A stretch of DNA of 64,000 nt from Portulaca oleracea (GCA_029582165.1 CM055889.1:13386841-13450840); one strand, 5' to 3'. Shown: positions 15,129-26,809, numbered from the stretch's first letter. The notes: generated from the letters alone by a model not told the origin. Numbers and translations: made by a program.

Positions 15129-15700
15129 AAAAGGGATTTTTGGATGATAATATACCAACCTTTGGGGTATTGGATGTAATATATCAACCTTTCCTATTGG
15201 ACATCAATATCTCTGACCTTTATACCTGGGTGACATTATTATACCAACAATAACTAAGAGGGTAGTGAGTCGGTCTCCATGCGCACTAACATGGTTGACA
15301 AGGGAAAAAAAAATGTCCTGAGCCAATAACTTCATTAACCCCTTAGTTTTTCTCACTAACCCACAATACAAGACATTAGTTGGTTGTGTTTCACGTCAGT
15401 ATGAAGATCGATTCACCACCCCGTTAATCACTGTGTTAGAGCTGATTTTTTTTATAACGAGGGTTAGTGAGAAAAACGGAGGGGTTAACGGGGTTATTGG
15501 GCGATGGCTGATTATTTTTCCTCCGCCTGTCACATCAGAATTGAGACCAATTAACCAGTAACCACCTCCTTAGTCACTGTTGGTATAATAATCTCACCTA
15601 AGTATAAAGGTCAGGGATATTGTTGTCCAATAGTAAAGGTCGGTATATTACAATCCAATACCCCAAAGGTCAGTATATTGTCATCCAATATCCCTTTAAA
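15129..15700. mobile_element. Foldback element with ~135-bp inverted arms
   Basis: The left arm (about 15129-15265) and right arm (about 15566-15700) are reverse complements. Both carry the words AAAGGGAT, TTGGATGA, CCTTTGGGGTATTGGAT and GGTATAATA. The centre has no ORF. Ends are AAGGGAT...ATCCCTT. No clear target duplication can be read because both flanks are A-rich. A degenerate relative is at 22519-22845. Confidence 0.8.
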
Positions 15701-15929
15701 AAGTTATTTTTGGTTTGGGTGTTTTTAGGATGTTAGATTAGGTTAGTTAAGTAAGTTAAATTAGATTAGGTTAGGTTAATTAAGTCTAACTCAATTAAAA
15801 AATAGGGCCTAGTCCATGTGTCACCTAGATACTATTTTTTATTTTCTTTCTTATAATAGGCTACCAATTTTCTTAACAATACATTCTTTTATTAGTAGTG
15901 TCTAATAGACAACTTTGATTCAGTTGTTA

Positions 15930-16140
15930 TTCAATTTTGTTAATCGTTCGTGCAATAAGGTTGCTCACCAGTTAACTAGAATGGCAAGTTGGCAACCTCA
16001 ACAGGATGTAATGTGTCTTGGTTTGATGAGTGCCCTTTGGAGGTAGCCGCTCTGGTGGCTTCCGATGTGGCCTCAGATTCTATTGCTGCTTCTTAATAAT
16101 ATTGCTGGGTTGGTTTTGTCAAAAATAATAATAATAATAA
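15930..16140 (+). pseudogene. LINE 3' tail (RNase H-like end) with AAT-rich tail
   Basis: One frame reads FNFVNRSCNKVAHQLTRM, matching the end of plant LINE RNase H domains. A shifted frame continues CPLEVAALVASDVASDS to a stop at about 16096. It is followed by an AATAAT run (16126-16140), as expected for a LINE 3' end. Only about 50 residues survive and one frameshift separates the parts. Confidence 0.65.
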
Positions 16141-17195
16141 TTAGTTACATTGTGAATTTTATTAGTTATGATAAATAATAATTAGTTATAATTAATAATA
16201 CAATTAGTTATATTCTTTTATTAATAATATAATTAGTTATACTATATTTTTTTAACAATTAACAATATAATTGCTTAGAAAAAATGATGTTATCTATTTA
16301 TTCCTTTCTTTAAAATATCAAGATCTTCAACCTATTTTTACCCTTCGAAATTCCAACTTCACGCGATATTCCCTCTATGTTTTTTGTTTCCCTCCTATTC
16401 TTACCCTATTATTTTATTTCTTTCCCTCTGAAATATTATGTATATATGCAATTGATATTATTTTTAGGGTTTTAATCCATTTTTAAATCTCTTATGTCGT
16501 GGTTATCTTCTTCTTCAAGTCTAAGTGTCAATTTTCAAGTAAATAAGTTTCATATCATCTTTTTATTTCTTTTAATGAATATTTATGGTACTAATTTTAT
16601 TAATTTTTTATTAAGCTTTTGTTTTAATTGATGATTTATATAAATAACATTAAAGATAATATATACTATTATAATGTGGAACTTTCAGTTGATTTCGATA
16701 TTATTCCAAGAATTTTTTTGGTTGAAAAAGGTTGCGTTAGTATGGATTTTGTGTGCTGTTCTATTAATAAAATATGTAAGGAATATACATGTTGCAATTG
16801 TAATGATTACTCTTTTATCTAATTTATTCATTAAAAGATTAATTGCATAATTATTAAAAAAAATTAGAAATGTTACATGCATGTGCCACTAACTACGTAC
16901 ACAAGTGGTGAATACTGTTAGTTCGTATCGATCATTATTGAACAATGTTGATCAGTCTTGAATAATGTTGATTAGTGTTGAATATTAATGATAAATGTTT
17001 ATCATAAGTTGAAAATAATAAACTATAATTATATTTCAATTTGATTTATCCTCTTAATATGCAAAGCTTTCGGGTTTTAATTTAATAATTTTTTAAAATC
17101 GCTTAAAGGTGATTTTTAACTGAACGTAAATTCACTCACTTTGTTGAGACCCAAAGTTAAATGATTAAATTTGGCCGAACATTTCTAGAAAAATA
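16141..17195. other. AT-rich intergenic sequence
   Basis: Nothing was recognised except short TTAGTTATA repeats near 16140-16260. The short ORFs have no protein features. Confidence 0.5.
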
Positions 17196-17407
17196 CTACC
17201 TCTGTCTTAAAATGTTTGTCATTTTACTAAATTTTAATTATTAATTACTCACAAATTACAATGAGTTACAATATAAATTTATCATTATTGTATTTTTAGT
17301 AAATTATCTTTCTAATGACGTTAATTTCTTATTTTAATTCATTATAATTTGTGAGTAATTAATAACTAAAATTTAATCAAATGACAAATATTTTCAAACG
17401 GAAATAC
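17196..17407. mobile_element. Stowaway-like MITE (212 bp, near-complete hairpin)
   Basis: The ends ACTACCTCTGTC and the complement of TTTCCGTTTG form long inverted repeats flanked by TA at 17194-17195 and 17408-17409. The arms pair through ATTTGTCATTT and AATTACTCACAAATTA, so almost the whole element can fold on itself. TA duplication and ends fit Tc1/mariner-derived Stowaway elements. Confidence 0.8.
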
Positions 17408-17409
17408 TA

Positions 17410-18310
17410 TTTAAGTCAACCAAAGTTATGTCAAGTTTGACCAAATGATTGAATCCAATTGAATAATGTAAAAGCAGAAACACTACAGATATAATCTAGG
17501 TTCCATGATTCCATCCATGTCCAGATGACTTAGTATAATGGAACCTGAATTTCATCAAATATTCAGTTCAGTCAAACCTAATTGGAACTAGCATTTTAAA
17601 ATTTGATCCAAAAATTGTTCATCATACCTAACTTTTCCTTTTCCGGTCCATATTGTACACATTTTTATGCAAATTATCTTTCCATCCAATAGACTGTAAT
17701 TCAACCATAAATGTTCTTTAGAATGTTAAATTAGATTTATTATAATTTGTTCCTGACTTTACTTTACTTTATCTTATCCGAATCCTTAAAAAAAATACTT
17801 AAATAAAAATTATTTCCTTTTCTTATCAATCTTACTTTATCTAACTTAATTCTACCATTTTAAAGAATAAAGAAGAACAAAGAGAACATCATGTGTACCT
17901 TTCGTGGAAGAAAGGAATAGCAACAGGGGCATTGTGTCCCACATGCATCCATAATAGAGGGAATAGGGATCCACTATACCTATAGAAAGAATAAGGACAC
18001 CAACCAACCCTAACTTTAGTACCAAAGATTCTATTCTAATAGGTCACAATTAGCAAGAAACACACAATTTTTGACCAAAATGAATGGTGAAACCTCTAGC
18101 AATTATTAGTAGAAACAAATATATTAGGTGTCAAATTGTCTAATTGCCTTTACATTGTCCTCCAAAAGACTAGGCATGAGAAGACATACATTATTAGTTA
18201 AGTATCTCTAGATAATACACACATTTATCTTGCAAAATCAGTTGTATGATCTAATAAATACGAATAAATTGGGGTCAGGTTATGCCTTTATAATGTTCTT
18301 CAAAGAAATA
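17410..18310. other. AT-rich intergenic sequence
   Basis: No gene or repeat structure was recognised. It includes a purine-rich stretch near 17870-18010. Confidence 0.4.
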
Positions 18311-18535
18311 AGATGTGAGTCATCCGGGATGATGAAGAAACTGCTGCAAAGAAATTTAGAGATAATTTGCTGAAAGAAAAAAAGACTAAAGTGAAGATTT
18401 AATTTGGTTTTTGCTGTTTTTTACTACGTGAGTTGATCGCTTTTGTCGTTTTTACCGCGTTTCTAGCCCTATTTCTTTTGCCTATTTGGATTGTGGTTGT
18501 TGTGTTATCTAGCTCGTTTTCAGGCAGCAAATAAT
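18311..18535 (+). pseudogene. Possible exon remnant with a membrane segment, unidentified
   Basis: One plus-strand frame reads an acidic and basic stretch (RDDEETAAKKFRDNLLKEKK). After one stop it continues with a strongly hydrophobic stretch (FVVFTAFLALFLLPIWIVVVV) ending at a stop near 18528. The pattern resembles the end of a membrane protein, with one in-frame stop at about 18400. I do not recognise the family and chance cannot be excluded. Confidence 0.25.
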
Positions 18536-18804
18536 CGGAAAAAAAAGATGTGAGAGAATATAAGTATGGACTATACAAATTTAAGTGTAATACGACTATT
18601 AGAAACTTACAACCAATTATCATCTATCTCCGTTTTATAAATTTCATTTATGTGGGTGTTCAAGTTTGATAGATAAGTTTGTATATAACGACACAAATCA
18701 AAGTTATATGTGTGTCAGTCATATATAAATAAAAACTTTTGAAATGAAAATTTTAATCTTGTTAACTTGATATTTAATCAACACTTTGTTCATCAAAACT
18801 TATA

Positions 18805-19066
18805 CTCCCTCCATTCCATATTAATTGTTATAATTTTAACTTTAACGATCTCCAATATCACTCTTTGATTGATAATTGCTTACATAATATCGTGTTAACA
18901 ATCGCAGATTATATTATACTTTTATGATAGTATTTTTTAGTTATAAATCTAATGGTGGTAATTTTATATAACAACTTATTATATATATTGAAAAATTTAT
19001 AATAAAAAATTTTGAAGTTTGACTGCACGATTTCCAAAGACAACAATTAATATAAAACGGAGGAAG
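18805..19066. mobile_element. Stowaway-like MITE (262 bp)
   Basis: It begins CTCCCTCCATTCCATATTAA and ends with the complementary TTAATATAAAACGGAGGAAG. TA lies on both sides (18803-18804, 19067-19068). The CTCCCTCC ends are the Stowaway hallmark. The interior is AT-rich without coding. Confidence 0.85.
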
Positions 19067-19200
19067 TAAGTAATTAATAATAATTATTTATAATATATTT
19101 GAAATAACAAGCCCTACAATTAATTAATATTACAAACTTGATGGCAGTAAATTGCCCTTCATCAATTGACAATTTCACATTGCTAAACCACAATTGAAAC

Positions 19201-19237
19201 TTTTGGCTCCCCCCGCCCCCCCCCCCCCCCCCCCCCC
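19201..19237. repeat. Poly-C tract
   Basis: A run of C broken by one G. The exact length may be unreliable in assembly. The polyglycine minus-strand ORF across it (19074-19316) is an artefact of this tract. Confidence 0.85.
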
Positions 19238-19734
19238 AAAACCCTCCAAAAAAAAAACAAAAATCCTTGAAGCAAAAATAAAAACTTTTATCATCCCAAA
19301 GAACTGAATCTAACAAAACAAAAAATATTTTAGTTTAGAGTTATTAACCCAATTGAAAGTCAATGAACATCAAAACAAATTAATTTGAACATCATGCACC
19401 TAGCGTAAACTAAAAAACTAAAGTTTTTTTTATCGCTTCCGTTTTATTTCTGTCGCTTCCTTTTGTCACAATCTTTTCAACTTTGCCATTTTTTCCTCTA
19501 AACTCTCTCTCTCTCTTCCTGTCCCTGTTATCCCTTACATTCATCCTCTCCCTCTCTACCGTCACCAACTCTCATCGTTGTCCGCCGTCGCCTGAACAAC
19601 TGAAATAATAAATGAAATTTCAAAAATAATAAGAATAATAATAATAATACACCCAAAATAAAAACCGAAATTTCAAAAATAATAATAACAATAATAATAA
19701 CCATGTTTTTTTTTCAAGAAAATATCTCAAACGC

Positions 19735-19940
19735 ACCTGGACCATAGTCCGATGATCCAAATACTCTACCGATACATCTGAATTATGGTCGAACCACGAT
19801 CTGGACACATTTTGACTATGGTCCAGATGTCAAACGAATGCATTTGCGGCTCGACCATGGTCTAGCTACATCCGTAATACATCTGAACCATAGTCCAGAT
19901 ACTTACGTAGGGATCCGACGTCCTGACCATGGTCCAATTC
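19735..19940. repeat. Cluster of GGACCATAGTCC-type dyads
   Basis: Five or more copies of a short palindrome-like word occur in 200 bp: GGACCATAGTCC, ACTATGGTCCAGATGT, CGACCATGGTCTAG, GAACCATAGTCCAGAT and GACCATGGTCCAA. They alternate in orientation and several are followed by CAGAT. No surrounding gene explains them. It could be part of a degraded LTR. Confidence 0.5.
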
Positions 19941-20379
19941 TAGAAGTCAATAATATATTCCCCTAGACTTCACAAAATAAGCAACGGAGACATGAATGCA
20001 TAACAATATTATACTCACAAGAGTGGAGTGAGTCATAACTTCCCTCATACAATTGTACATCACTCGAGTACATGCATAATCAATCCAATCCCACCTACAC
20101 CCAAAAAACAAAAACAGAAATAAAAACGAAAATAAAATAACAAGTACGTAAAAACCACCATCTCCTTATTTACATCAATCAAGCATCATAAAAGAACAAA
20201 TCCCACCTCCTTTGTCCCCCACACTTGACTTATCATTTATCTATTCCATACTCCATACTATAACTTTTTAGCATTAAAAAATAAAAATTCAAATATACCC
20301 CAAAATTCAAAATTACTACTATTACTTTTTCTAGTTTCTAGCAAGAGACCAGGATCCGAACGAGAGACCCGAATTACAA

Positions 20380-21432
20380 CTAGTCCAAAGCATTGGGACC
20401 CGAACAAGCCTTCAAAACGGGGCTCCAAACCCACTGAACCAAGAACTTCCTCCCACTTTTCCCATACATATTGAACGTCCTTCCTTCTTGATCTCTGGTG
20501 ACCTGACCCATATACCCGCCACCGCCGCCCGACCCGTATACCCCCTCGCAGAGATCCCCGATCTCGGTCGGCGCCGTCGGATCCTCGCCGGCGTACCACG
20601 CGTTTACGAGGGGGTTCGTCGACTGCTCCGCCAGCTCGTGCGCCATCACGCTTATCATCCCGTCCACCCCGACGTCGCCGTTCGGCGGCCGGAGCGCCGG
20701 CGGACCACCGCCGGCCATGTATCCCGGGACGGCGAAGGGGTAGGCGCACACCTCCGGGCACTGCTTGCCGGAGTTTCCTACCCAGGCGTACGGAAGGGTG
20801 GCGCCGACGACGGAGGGGAAGGTGAAGTAGTGGAACCCACATGCGGCCCGGCAGAAATCCTCTACGGTCACGTCCACGGAGCTGAGGATGAGGTAGACCC
20901 CGTTCCTGTGGTCCGCCGGGAACGGCGCCGTTTTGAGGGCGTTTGAGATCACTTGCTGCATGGAGAGGCGCGTGAGGTGGATCCCCTGGGAATACTTCCG
21001 GTCCGAGTACTCCCCGGCGATGAGAAGGTTGCGGGATACATTGGCATTGGTCTGGTCGGCGTAGAGCGCCACCGTCTTCCACCAGTCTGCGACGGTGGGC
21101 ACGGCGGCGTTTGCGGCGGCGGAGGAGGTGGAGGGGGAAATTGAGAGGAGGAAGTCCTTGATGAGAAGCTGCTGCTGTGGGGCCCAGCGACCGTACCAGA
21201 TGATGTAGACTTTGATAGGGGAGGAAGAGAGTACAGGGCCCATGTGGTATTTGAGGTTCACCAAATCGGAGGACCCCTCGAATCTCTTGGAAGAAAGGAG
21301 GGATTTAGGGAGGTGGGGGTTGATGATTTGGTTGTTGGGTATGTTGATTTCTTGGGTTTCCGCCATTGGAGGTGATGAAGCTGAGGAGCTCCAAAAGAGG
21401 AAGGAGAAAAGTAGCAGGGGAAGTGACGACAT
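20380..21432 (-). CDS. EXL: EXORDIUM-like (PHI-1 family) secreted protein
   Basis: A single-exon 350-residue protein of the plant EXORDIUM/PHI-1 family, cell-wall or apoplastic proteins linked to brassinosteroid-responsive growth and carbon status. Their biochemical activity is not settled. The N-terminus (residues 1-20, LLLFSFLFW) is a signal peptide. Family marks follow in order: YHMGPVL (62-68), YIIWYGRW (76-83), [14 protein letters not shown] (123-136), [19 protein letters not shown] (183-201), [19 protein letters not shown] (215-233), [18 protein letters not shown] (263-280) and a C-terminal [12 protein letters not shown]. Length is typical. The start is the only ATG before the signal peptide. 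A glycine run (GSGGGGGY, 300-307) is in the C-terminal part. The gene is GC-rich against AT-rich flanks. The family is sure; the exact subgroup (EXL1-EXL7) is not assigned. Confidence 0.95.
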   Translation of the reverse strand: MSSLPLLLFSFLFWSSSASSPPMAETQEINIPNNQIINPHLPKSLLSSKRFEGSSDLVNLKYHMGPVLSSSPIKVYIIWYGRWAPQQQLLIKDFLLSISPSTSSAAANAAVPTVADWWKTVALYADQTNANVSRNLLIAGEYSDRKYSQGIHLTRLSMQQVISNALKTAPFPADHRNGVYLILSSVDVTVEDFCRAACGFHYFTFPSVVGATLPYAWVGNSGKQCPEVCAYPFAVPGYMAGGGPPALRPPNGDVGVDGMISVMAHELAEQSTNPLVNAWYAGEDPTAPTEIGDLCEGVYGSGGGGGYMGQVTRDQEGRTFNMYGKSGRKFLVQWVWSPVLKACSGPNALD

Positions 21433-21488
21433 TTTTGTTGAAATGGGGGTTGAGAATTGATGATGGTGTAAGAAGGGAGAGAGAGTGG

Positions 21489-21499
21489 GGGGTTTATAG
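21489..21499 (-). promoter_or_regulatory. TATA box of the EXORDIUM-like gene
   Basis: The minus strand reads CTATAAACC about 60 bases upstream of the start codon. Transcription would start near 21465 with a leader of roughly 30-35 nt. Just upstream (21506-21545) is a CTT/CTCCTCTTC-rich tract on the minus strand, as often seen near plant core promoters. Confidence 0.55.
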
Positions 21500-21549
21500 A
21501 GGGGATAGAAGAAGAGGAAGAAGAAGAGGAAGAGGAAGAGGAGATGGGT

Positions 21550-22515
21550 TGGAGACAGCTGCCATTAGAATAGGGTCTGAAAGTGTTGTGTTGTGAAAGA
21601 AATACACAAGACAAGGGAGGGAATCAATCCTCTCCCACCTTTACTTTGGAAATGGACTGACAGAGAATTCAAATGACTTTGGAAGGGTCACCTTGCCTTA
21701 CCCTGTTAGTTACCCATACCCATGTCTTTTTTCCAACATAAACCACCCCTGCATTTTCATTTTCTTTTTCTTTTTCTTTTTTAAGATTATAATTAAAAAA
21801 TATTTGATTATCATTAAATGGGAAATCCATAAAAACTTAAAAGGTTACTACCGTCTTTTATGCGTTAACGCATCTAACCGCAACCTACCGCAAATTACCA
21901 TTATCTTTTTACTGTTTCCACCGCAACTTAGTGCAACACAACGTAATGCAAACGCAACACACAAAAGAACGGTGCCTCAATAATCAATAAAGCACGGGAT
22001 GACCAGCCTTAGACTGTCGCCTGCTGCTGTTGGCTGTAATTATTGTTCTACTGCAGTTAGTTTTTTTTCTTCCTTTTCAATTTCTTGTTTTGGTGTCATC
22101 TTTTTAATCTGTGTGTGTGGCTACAGTTTTCCCCAAGTGCTAACAATCAATGGTGCTGGTGTTCATCAATAGAGCGAGTACCAATTTGTTAATTCAAGTC
22201 GTTTGTCTGAGTTCCTTTTGGTTAGGGTTTGTTGGTCAATGGTCGTGCTCATAACTTTCGCTGTTGTTTTGCTTGTTTGAGTGGGGTTTTGGAGGTTGAT
22301 GGTTGTTTCTTGACCTGGCTTGATAATTGTTGTGTGCTTGTGTAACCTGTTTGTTAGTCTTCGTTCTTTCAGAGTGGTGTAGTGCTAGTTTGGGGGCTTG
22401 GTGGTACTAGTGTTTATTTACCATCGAGATGGAACTAGTGTTTGGTAAGCTCAGTTCGATTCGTCTTCTCATTCCCTTTTAGTCAATTGTCAGCGCTGAC
22501 TAGGTTGATTTTTTT
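21550..22515. other. Upstream region of the EXORDIUM-like gene
   Basis: AT-rich sequence with a CTTTTT repeat near 21765-21780. Bases 21860-21970 hold repeated CCGCAA/CGCAAC words. No gene was recognised, and 22080-22500 is T/G-rich without an ORF of note. Confidence 0.4.
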
Positions 22516-22518
22516 TTT

Positions 22519-22845
22519 TTTGGATCTTAATATCTCGATCTTTGGGGGTGTTGAACAATAATGCACTCAGTATAATTTTGGCAATGACTAACTTGGTGGC
22601 AATCTTATGTAGCAGGTCGAGGAGATGAATTGGTCCAAAAATATTTGTCTTCTCGGCCTGTCACGTAAAATTGTCACCAAGATCGTCATCGTCGAAATTA
22701 TCTCGAGTGCATTAATGTCCAACAGCCCCCAAAGTTCAGTGCATTATTGTCCATGGTCAAAGTTCAGTGCATTATTGTCCATGATCAAAGTTCAGTGCAT
22801 TATTGTCCATTACCCCAAAAGTTCAGTATATTAGCGTCCAAAATT
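22519..22845. mobile_element. Degenerate foldback element with tandem 25-bp units
   Basis: The left end (TTGGATCTTAATATCTCGAT, 22519 on) and the complement of the right end (to about 22845) align at roughly 80 percent through the word CAATAATGCACT. The right arm holds three tandem copies of an AAAGTTCAGTGCATTATTGT-type unit (22731-22820). General design and words (TTTGGGG, TTGGA) match the foldback at 15129-15700. Confidence 0.65.
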
Positions 22846-23304
22846 CCTTAAGAATAAGGGTTTATTTTACTTTTTTTTCTTAATTCTCGAAAGTTATAGA
22901 AGGCCATTGTTCACATTCACCATACTATAAAGATCAGCAAAATAACATAATAAGAAAGTAAGACAGAACCCAATAACTAAAGATATAAAAATAGACAGAA
23001 AAAAGGGTTTATTTTAAGAAGAGATTTCAAAGCTAATTGCTATTATCTTTGACTTGAATGACTGTCAACTGAACAAGTGTGGTTCAACGTTGAAGGGATT
23101 TTGTAGCCATCCCTCCATGAAATTCGCTTGAACAACCGGCCCACATTAAGCCTTTCAAAGGCTATCTTCCGGTTGTTATTTACGTGCCCTATATAAAATT
23201 ACTCGGAAGTTGAAACTAACACCGACATTTAACTCAAGTATAGCAACTTTCGTTGATGTAAATCTTAGCCTCTTTTTTTTTTCCTCCTTTGTTTTGCGTT
23301 TTAA

Positions 23305-23592
23305 GGCTCCGTCCTTTTACACGGTGCGGTCTGATAATAGTGTAGTGTGGTGGAATATGAAGAAGTGTGGTGGGTTGTGGTGAGTTGTGGTGGAAGTTGT
23401 GATAGGTGGGGTAGGTGAAAAAACAGAATGTAAAAAATAGAGGAGAAAAGTGATGAGAGAGAAAAGTAATAAGATATTTTGGTGATGATTCTGATAAAGT
23501 GTGGTAAAATGTGATGAAATGTGGTAGAATATTGAGTAGTACAGTTGGTGCGATACCGCACTGCAAGTTATTCCATAAAAAAAAAGGGGGCC
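23305..23592. mobile_element. Tourist-like MITE, copy 1 (288 bp)
   Basis: The ends GGCTCCGT... and ...GGGGGCC are imperfect inverted repeats with the inner word GTGCGGT / ACCGCAC. TAA flanks both sides (23302-23304, 23593-23595), the 3-bp duplication of PIF/Harbinger elements. The interior is rich in GTGTGGTG words. A second copy at 23902 is split by element A. Confidence 0.75.
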
Positions 23593-23901
23593 TAAGGTGA
23601 AATATAAAGGTTGACCAATTGGACTCCCTACTTCCCTAGTCATGGAACTTGCATTGTCAAATATAATATAATTATTATATAATGGTAGTCGAGCAAATAA
23701 TAAGAACGGAGTTTTGTTAATGAAGACAAATGAGGCGCCAAGATAAAGGGCCAGGGATTCTGATCTGCTCCTATTTTTTTAACTTCACAAAACAATATAT
23801 ATGTTAGTGTTAAAAAGAAATGGATATGGAGATAAAAAGAGAAGAGAAGGATATGCAAATAATTAAAAAAATCAAATTATGATGGTACATGGGGTCGGTG
23901 A

Positions 23902-24113
23902 GGCTCCGTTTTTTTATACAGTTGGTGTGGTATGGTAATGGTACAGTGCGGTGAAATTTGAAAAAGTGTTGTCAAGTATGGTGAGTTGTGATAAGTGCGG
24001 TAGGTGAGGAAATAAAATGTAAAAAGTAAAGGGAAAAAGTGAGGAGATAGAAATGTGAAGAAATATATTGGTAATGATTGTGGTGAAGTGTGGTAGAAAT
24101 TAAAGAGTGCGGT
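23902..24113. mobile_element. Tourist-like MITE, copy 2, left part
   Basis: It begins GGCTCCGTTTTTTTATACAG and follows copy 1 through GTGGTG-type words to AAAGAGTGCGGT at 24113. There element A begins. The rest of the MITE resumes at 41526. This places element A's insertion site exactly. Confidence 0.8.
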
Positions 24114-24461
24114 TATAAGATCCGAGAGTTTTATTAAGAGTATTTACTTTGGTTAAGGGTCTAATTTGGGTTTAGTTATTTATTTATGAGATTAATTGTT
24201 GTATTCTATATTATGTGGATATTATTTTATTTATTTATTTATCAAAATTAGAGTTTTATTGGAAGAGTCGACTTGTTATATTATTGGTAATTAGGTTATA
24301 GATTGAGAAAGGAAGGGAATAAGAGAAGGGGGTTATTATTATTTGGAGTGAGACAAAATTGATAAAGGAAAAGGGATTAATTTCCCTCTCTCTCTTGGTA
24401 TCAAACGACAAAAAGGAAAAAAGGGGGCAAGCCCCTCCTTTCCCCCCTTCGCATAACAGAT

Positions 24462-24496
<35 letters not shown>

Positions 24497-24765
24497 GTGG
24501 AAGTGGCGCCGCCTTGGTGGCTGTCGCCGGCTGCCGACATGCAAGAAAGAGACGGGGTCGGGTGAGCTCTTCTTCACCCCTTCGCGCGACACACATAGAG
24601 AGAAAGAGGGGAGGGGGTCGGCGTCGATGGAGGTAGCGGCGCCAGTCGCTTTTACCGGCAGTGGTGGCTCAGTAAAGGACAGCCGTGGCGCTAGGGATGA
24701 CCCAGGCAGTGGACCTCGAGGGTAGCGGCGAAGGCCACGGGGGTTGGGTGCACGAGATGGAGGAA
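24114..24765 (+). repeat. Element A 5' LTR, first part
   Basis: This matches 38199-38891, including the GA microsatellite (24463-24492) and the GGTAGCGGCG words. The first two bases are TA, not TG. The match stops sharply at 24765. The counterpart of 38892-39749 (858 bp) is missing and element B begins. ORFs here (24256-24796) are LTR sequence. Confidence 0.85.
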
Positions 24766-25040
24766 AGTGAGTAAGGGTTGAAAATTTTAGGTTCAAGAAT
24801 TACTACAAGTCTATAAGTTTAAAAGGGTTTAGTAAATGATGATGTTATGCATGTGTATGAGAAATGTTAAGTTATAAGTTGATGTGATATTATAAGTGTG
24901 GAGTCAATTATGACACATGAAGTTGTTTAAGACTTGATATGGTTAAGGGTTTCGTCCGGATAAGGATTACGATATGAGTCTATGCTAATAGAATGTTTAT
25001 TTTATTTTATTAATTCGTAAATTGTTATAGGATGTGATAA

Positions 25041-26790
25041 ATGGCCGGTCTCGAGACCGCGAACCCCTATGCTATGTTAATGAAGCCGAAAGATAGTGTT
25101 TCCGTGCACGTCATGAGGTGCATGGAGGTATTCCGCATACTGAGAGAGAATCAGAACTCTCGATATCATGACCCAGTGAGGAGGACTCACTGTCTGTTAG
25201 CGTTTCTATCGCACGCGCATCCTTGGACTTGGTTCCGACACAAGTACCGCAATTTATCCATACTTTCGAGCAAAGCACCCACGAAGAACGATTTCAAATT
25301 TTAGGGGCATGGTCTGTGGTGACCTTTTAGCTGAAGGTCTACGAATATACCTAATGTTGGGAGATGCAACCATGGGAATTCCCCTATTATTTCATAGATC
25401 CGTTCGGCTCCATCCTATGTCCAGTTTAAAGTAGAAGAGGGTGGCGGTACTAAGGACAATGGAGATGATGAGGATGACGGATATACCCCTTCTTAGGGAG
25501 TTCAGATTCTGTAAAAGTAAAAAGAAGGGAAGAAGAATAAGAAGTAGTATTTTGTTGCGAAGTATGTTGAGAACAATGGGGTAATCATGGAACAATTATC
25601 TTTTGGTTTTCATGCGTATTGTGGTTTATGTTTCGAGGACAAGTTTGACTCTCATATGTTATGGTTGGGAATTAGCTTTTAATGTCTCAGGGTTGCATGT
25701 GTTTAGAACCTGATGTTTTAAGAAGTGAGAAAGAGGAGGTATGGTTATGTTATTGACTTGAGGAGAAATTACGTATGCACTTAATCTTCAAGTTAACCAT
25801 GGATACAAGAGGGGAAATAATAAGTTTTGGGAACATGGGTTGTGATTAAAAGTACGTGAAGATAACAAGGGACAAGGGGTATTGTAGGAAAGGATTGCTT
25901 GAGACCTTGTTCTTTAATTCCTACCATGTGAAGGGGGTGGAATGATTAGGATTTAAGCTAAAATCTTATGTTTATAATGTAACATGTCGACAAACAAGGG
26001 GAAAGAAACTGCCGATTCCCGAGGGCAGAACCTAAAACTGTAGGGACCCCAAGGGGTACCTCAAGTAATCCAACATCAGGATCCTCAGCGAACATGATGC
26101 CCCCATCTAACCCTTACCATCCAGAGAGTTTAGGACAAGTGATACGGGAATTTTTACAGAGAATCCCAAATCCCAGTATGGAAGGAAGTAATATTGTTAA
26201 GCATGATGACCATGCGGATAGGGTAGCCAAGAGGAACCCTAGAACATATGCATGAGGGTTTAACCTGGTGGAATTAGAAGACTGGATCCGAGGTATGGAA
26301 GAGATAGTGAGATCCTTGAGGTACCGAAGGAGAAATGGATAACTATCGGGATCTTTTATTTGGTTAAGGAAGCAGATTTATGGTGGGGCACCATAAAGAG
26401 CAAGTACCAAGGAATGGAATTTCCATGGGAGGATTTCCTGGTCGACCCCCGAGCCAGGTTTTACCCTCTCTCCTTACAGTGTCAATGGAGAAGGAGTTCA
26501 TGGAATCGAGGACGTCCAATCATGAGGTGTCAGTTGTGCAGTATGCTGCCAAGTTCAACAAGCTGGCCCATTTTCACGCCAGAGTACGTGTCCACTAAGC
26601 GGATGAAGATTGCTAGGTACGAGGGCGGCCTGGTCCCTGCGTACGAAGTCATCTGGCGGGTCAACCCTTCAATACGATGTAGGAGTTATATGCACCCGCC
26701 GGTGAGATGGAGAAAGTGAAGAGGGAATTAAAAGCTGTGTATCAAGACAAGGAAGGCCAAGCTAGGCCAAAGAGGAAATGGAACTCTTTT
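25041..26790 (+). pseudogene. Gag remnants of element B
   Basis: Bases 25041-25304 encode YAMLMKPKDSVSVHV and CLLAFLSHAHPW, matching the left chromovirus piece at 6605-6940. Bases about 26098-26790 encode, over several frames, a plant gypsy gag core: NPRTYA, VELEDWIRGMEEI, FYLVKEADLWWGTIKSKYQG, FPWEDFLV, VVQYAAKFNKLAHF, RYEGGL. Stops and shifts break it at least five times. Bases 25305-26097 hold no recognisable motif. Confidence 0.75.
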
Positions 26791-26809
26791 AATAAATGCA
26801 AGTCCTATT

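Noticed and set aside
20488..21144. Long ORFs on the plus strand and a 274-codon minus frame
   Set aside because: Shadows of the GC-rich EXORDIUM-like gene.
24256..24796. Several Ser/Leu-rich ORFs
   Set aside because: They lie in element A's LTR across a GA microsatellite, and the matching 3' LTR has different frames.
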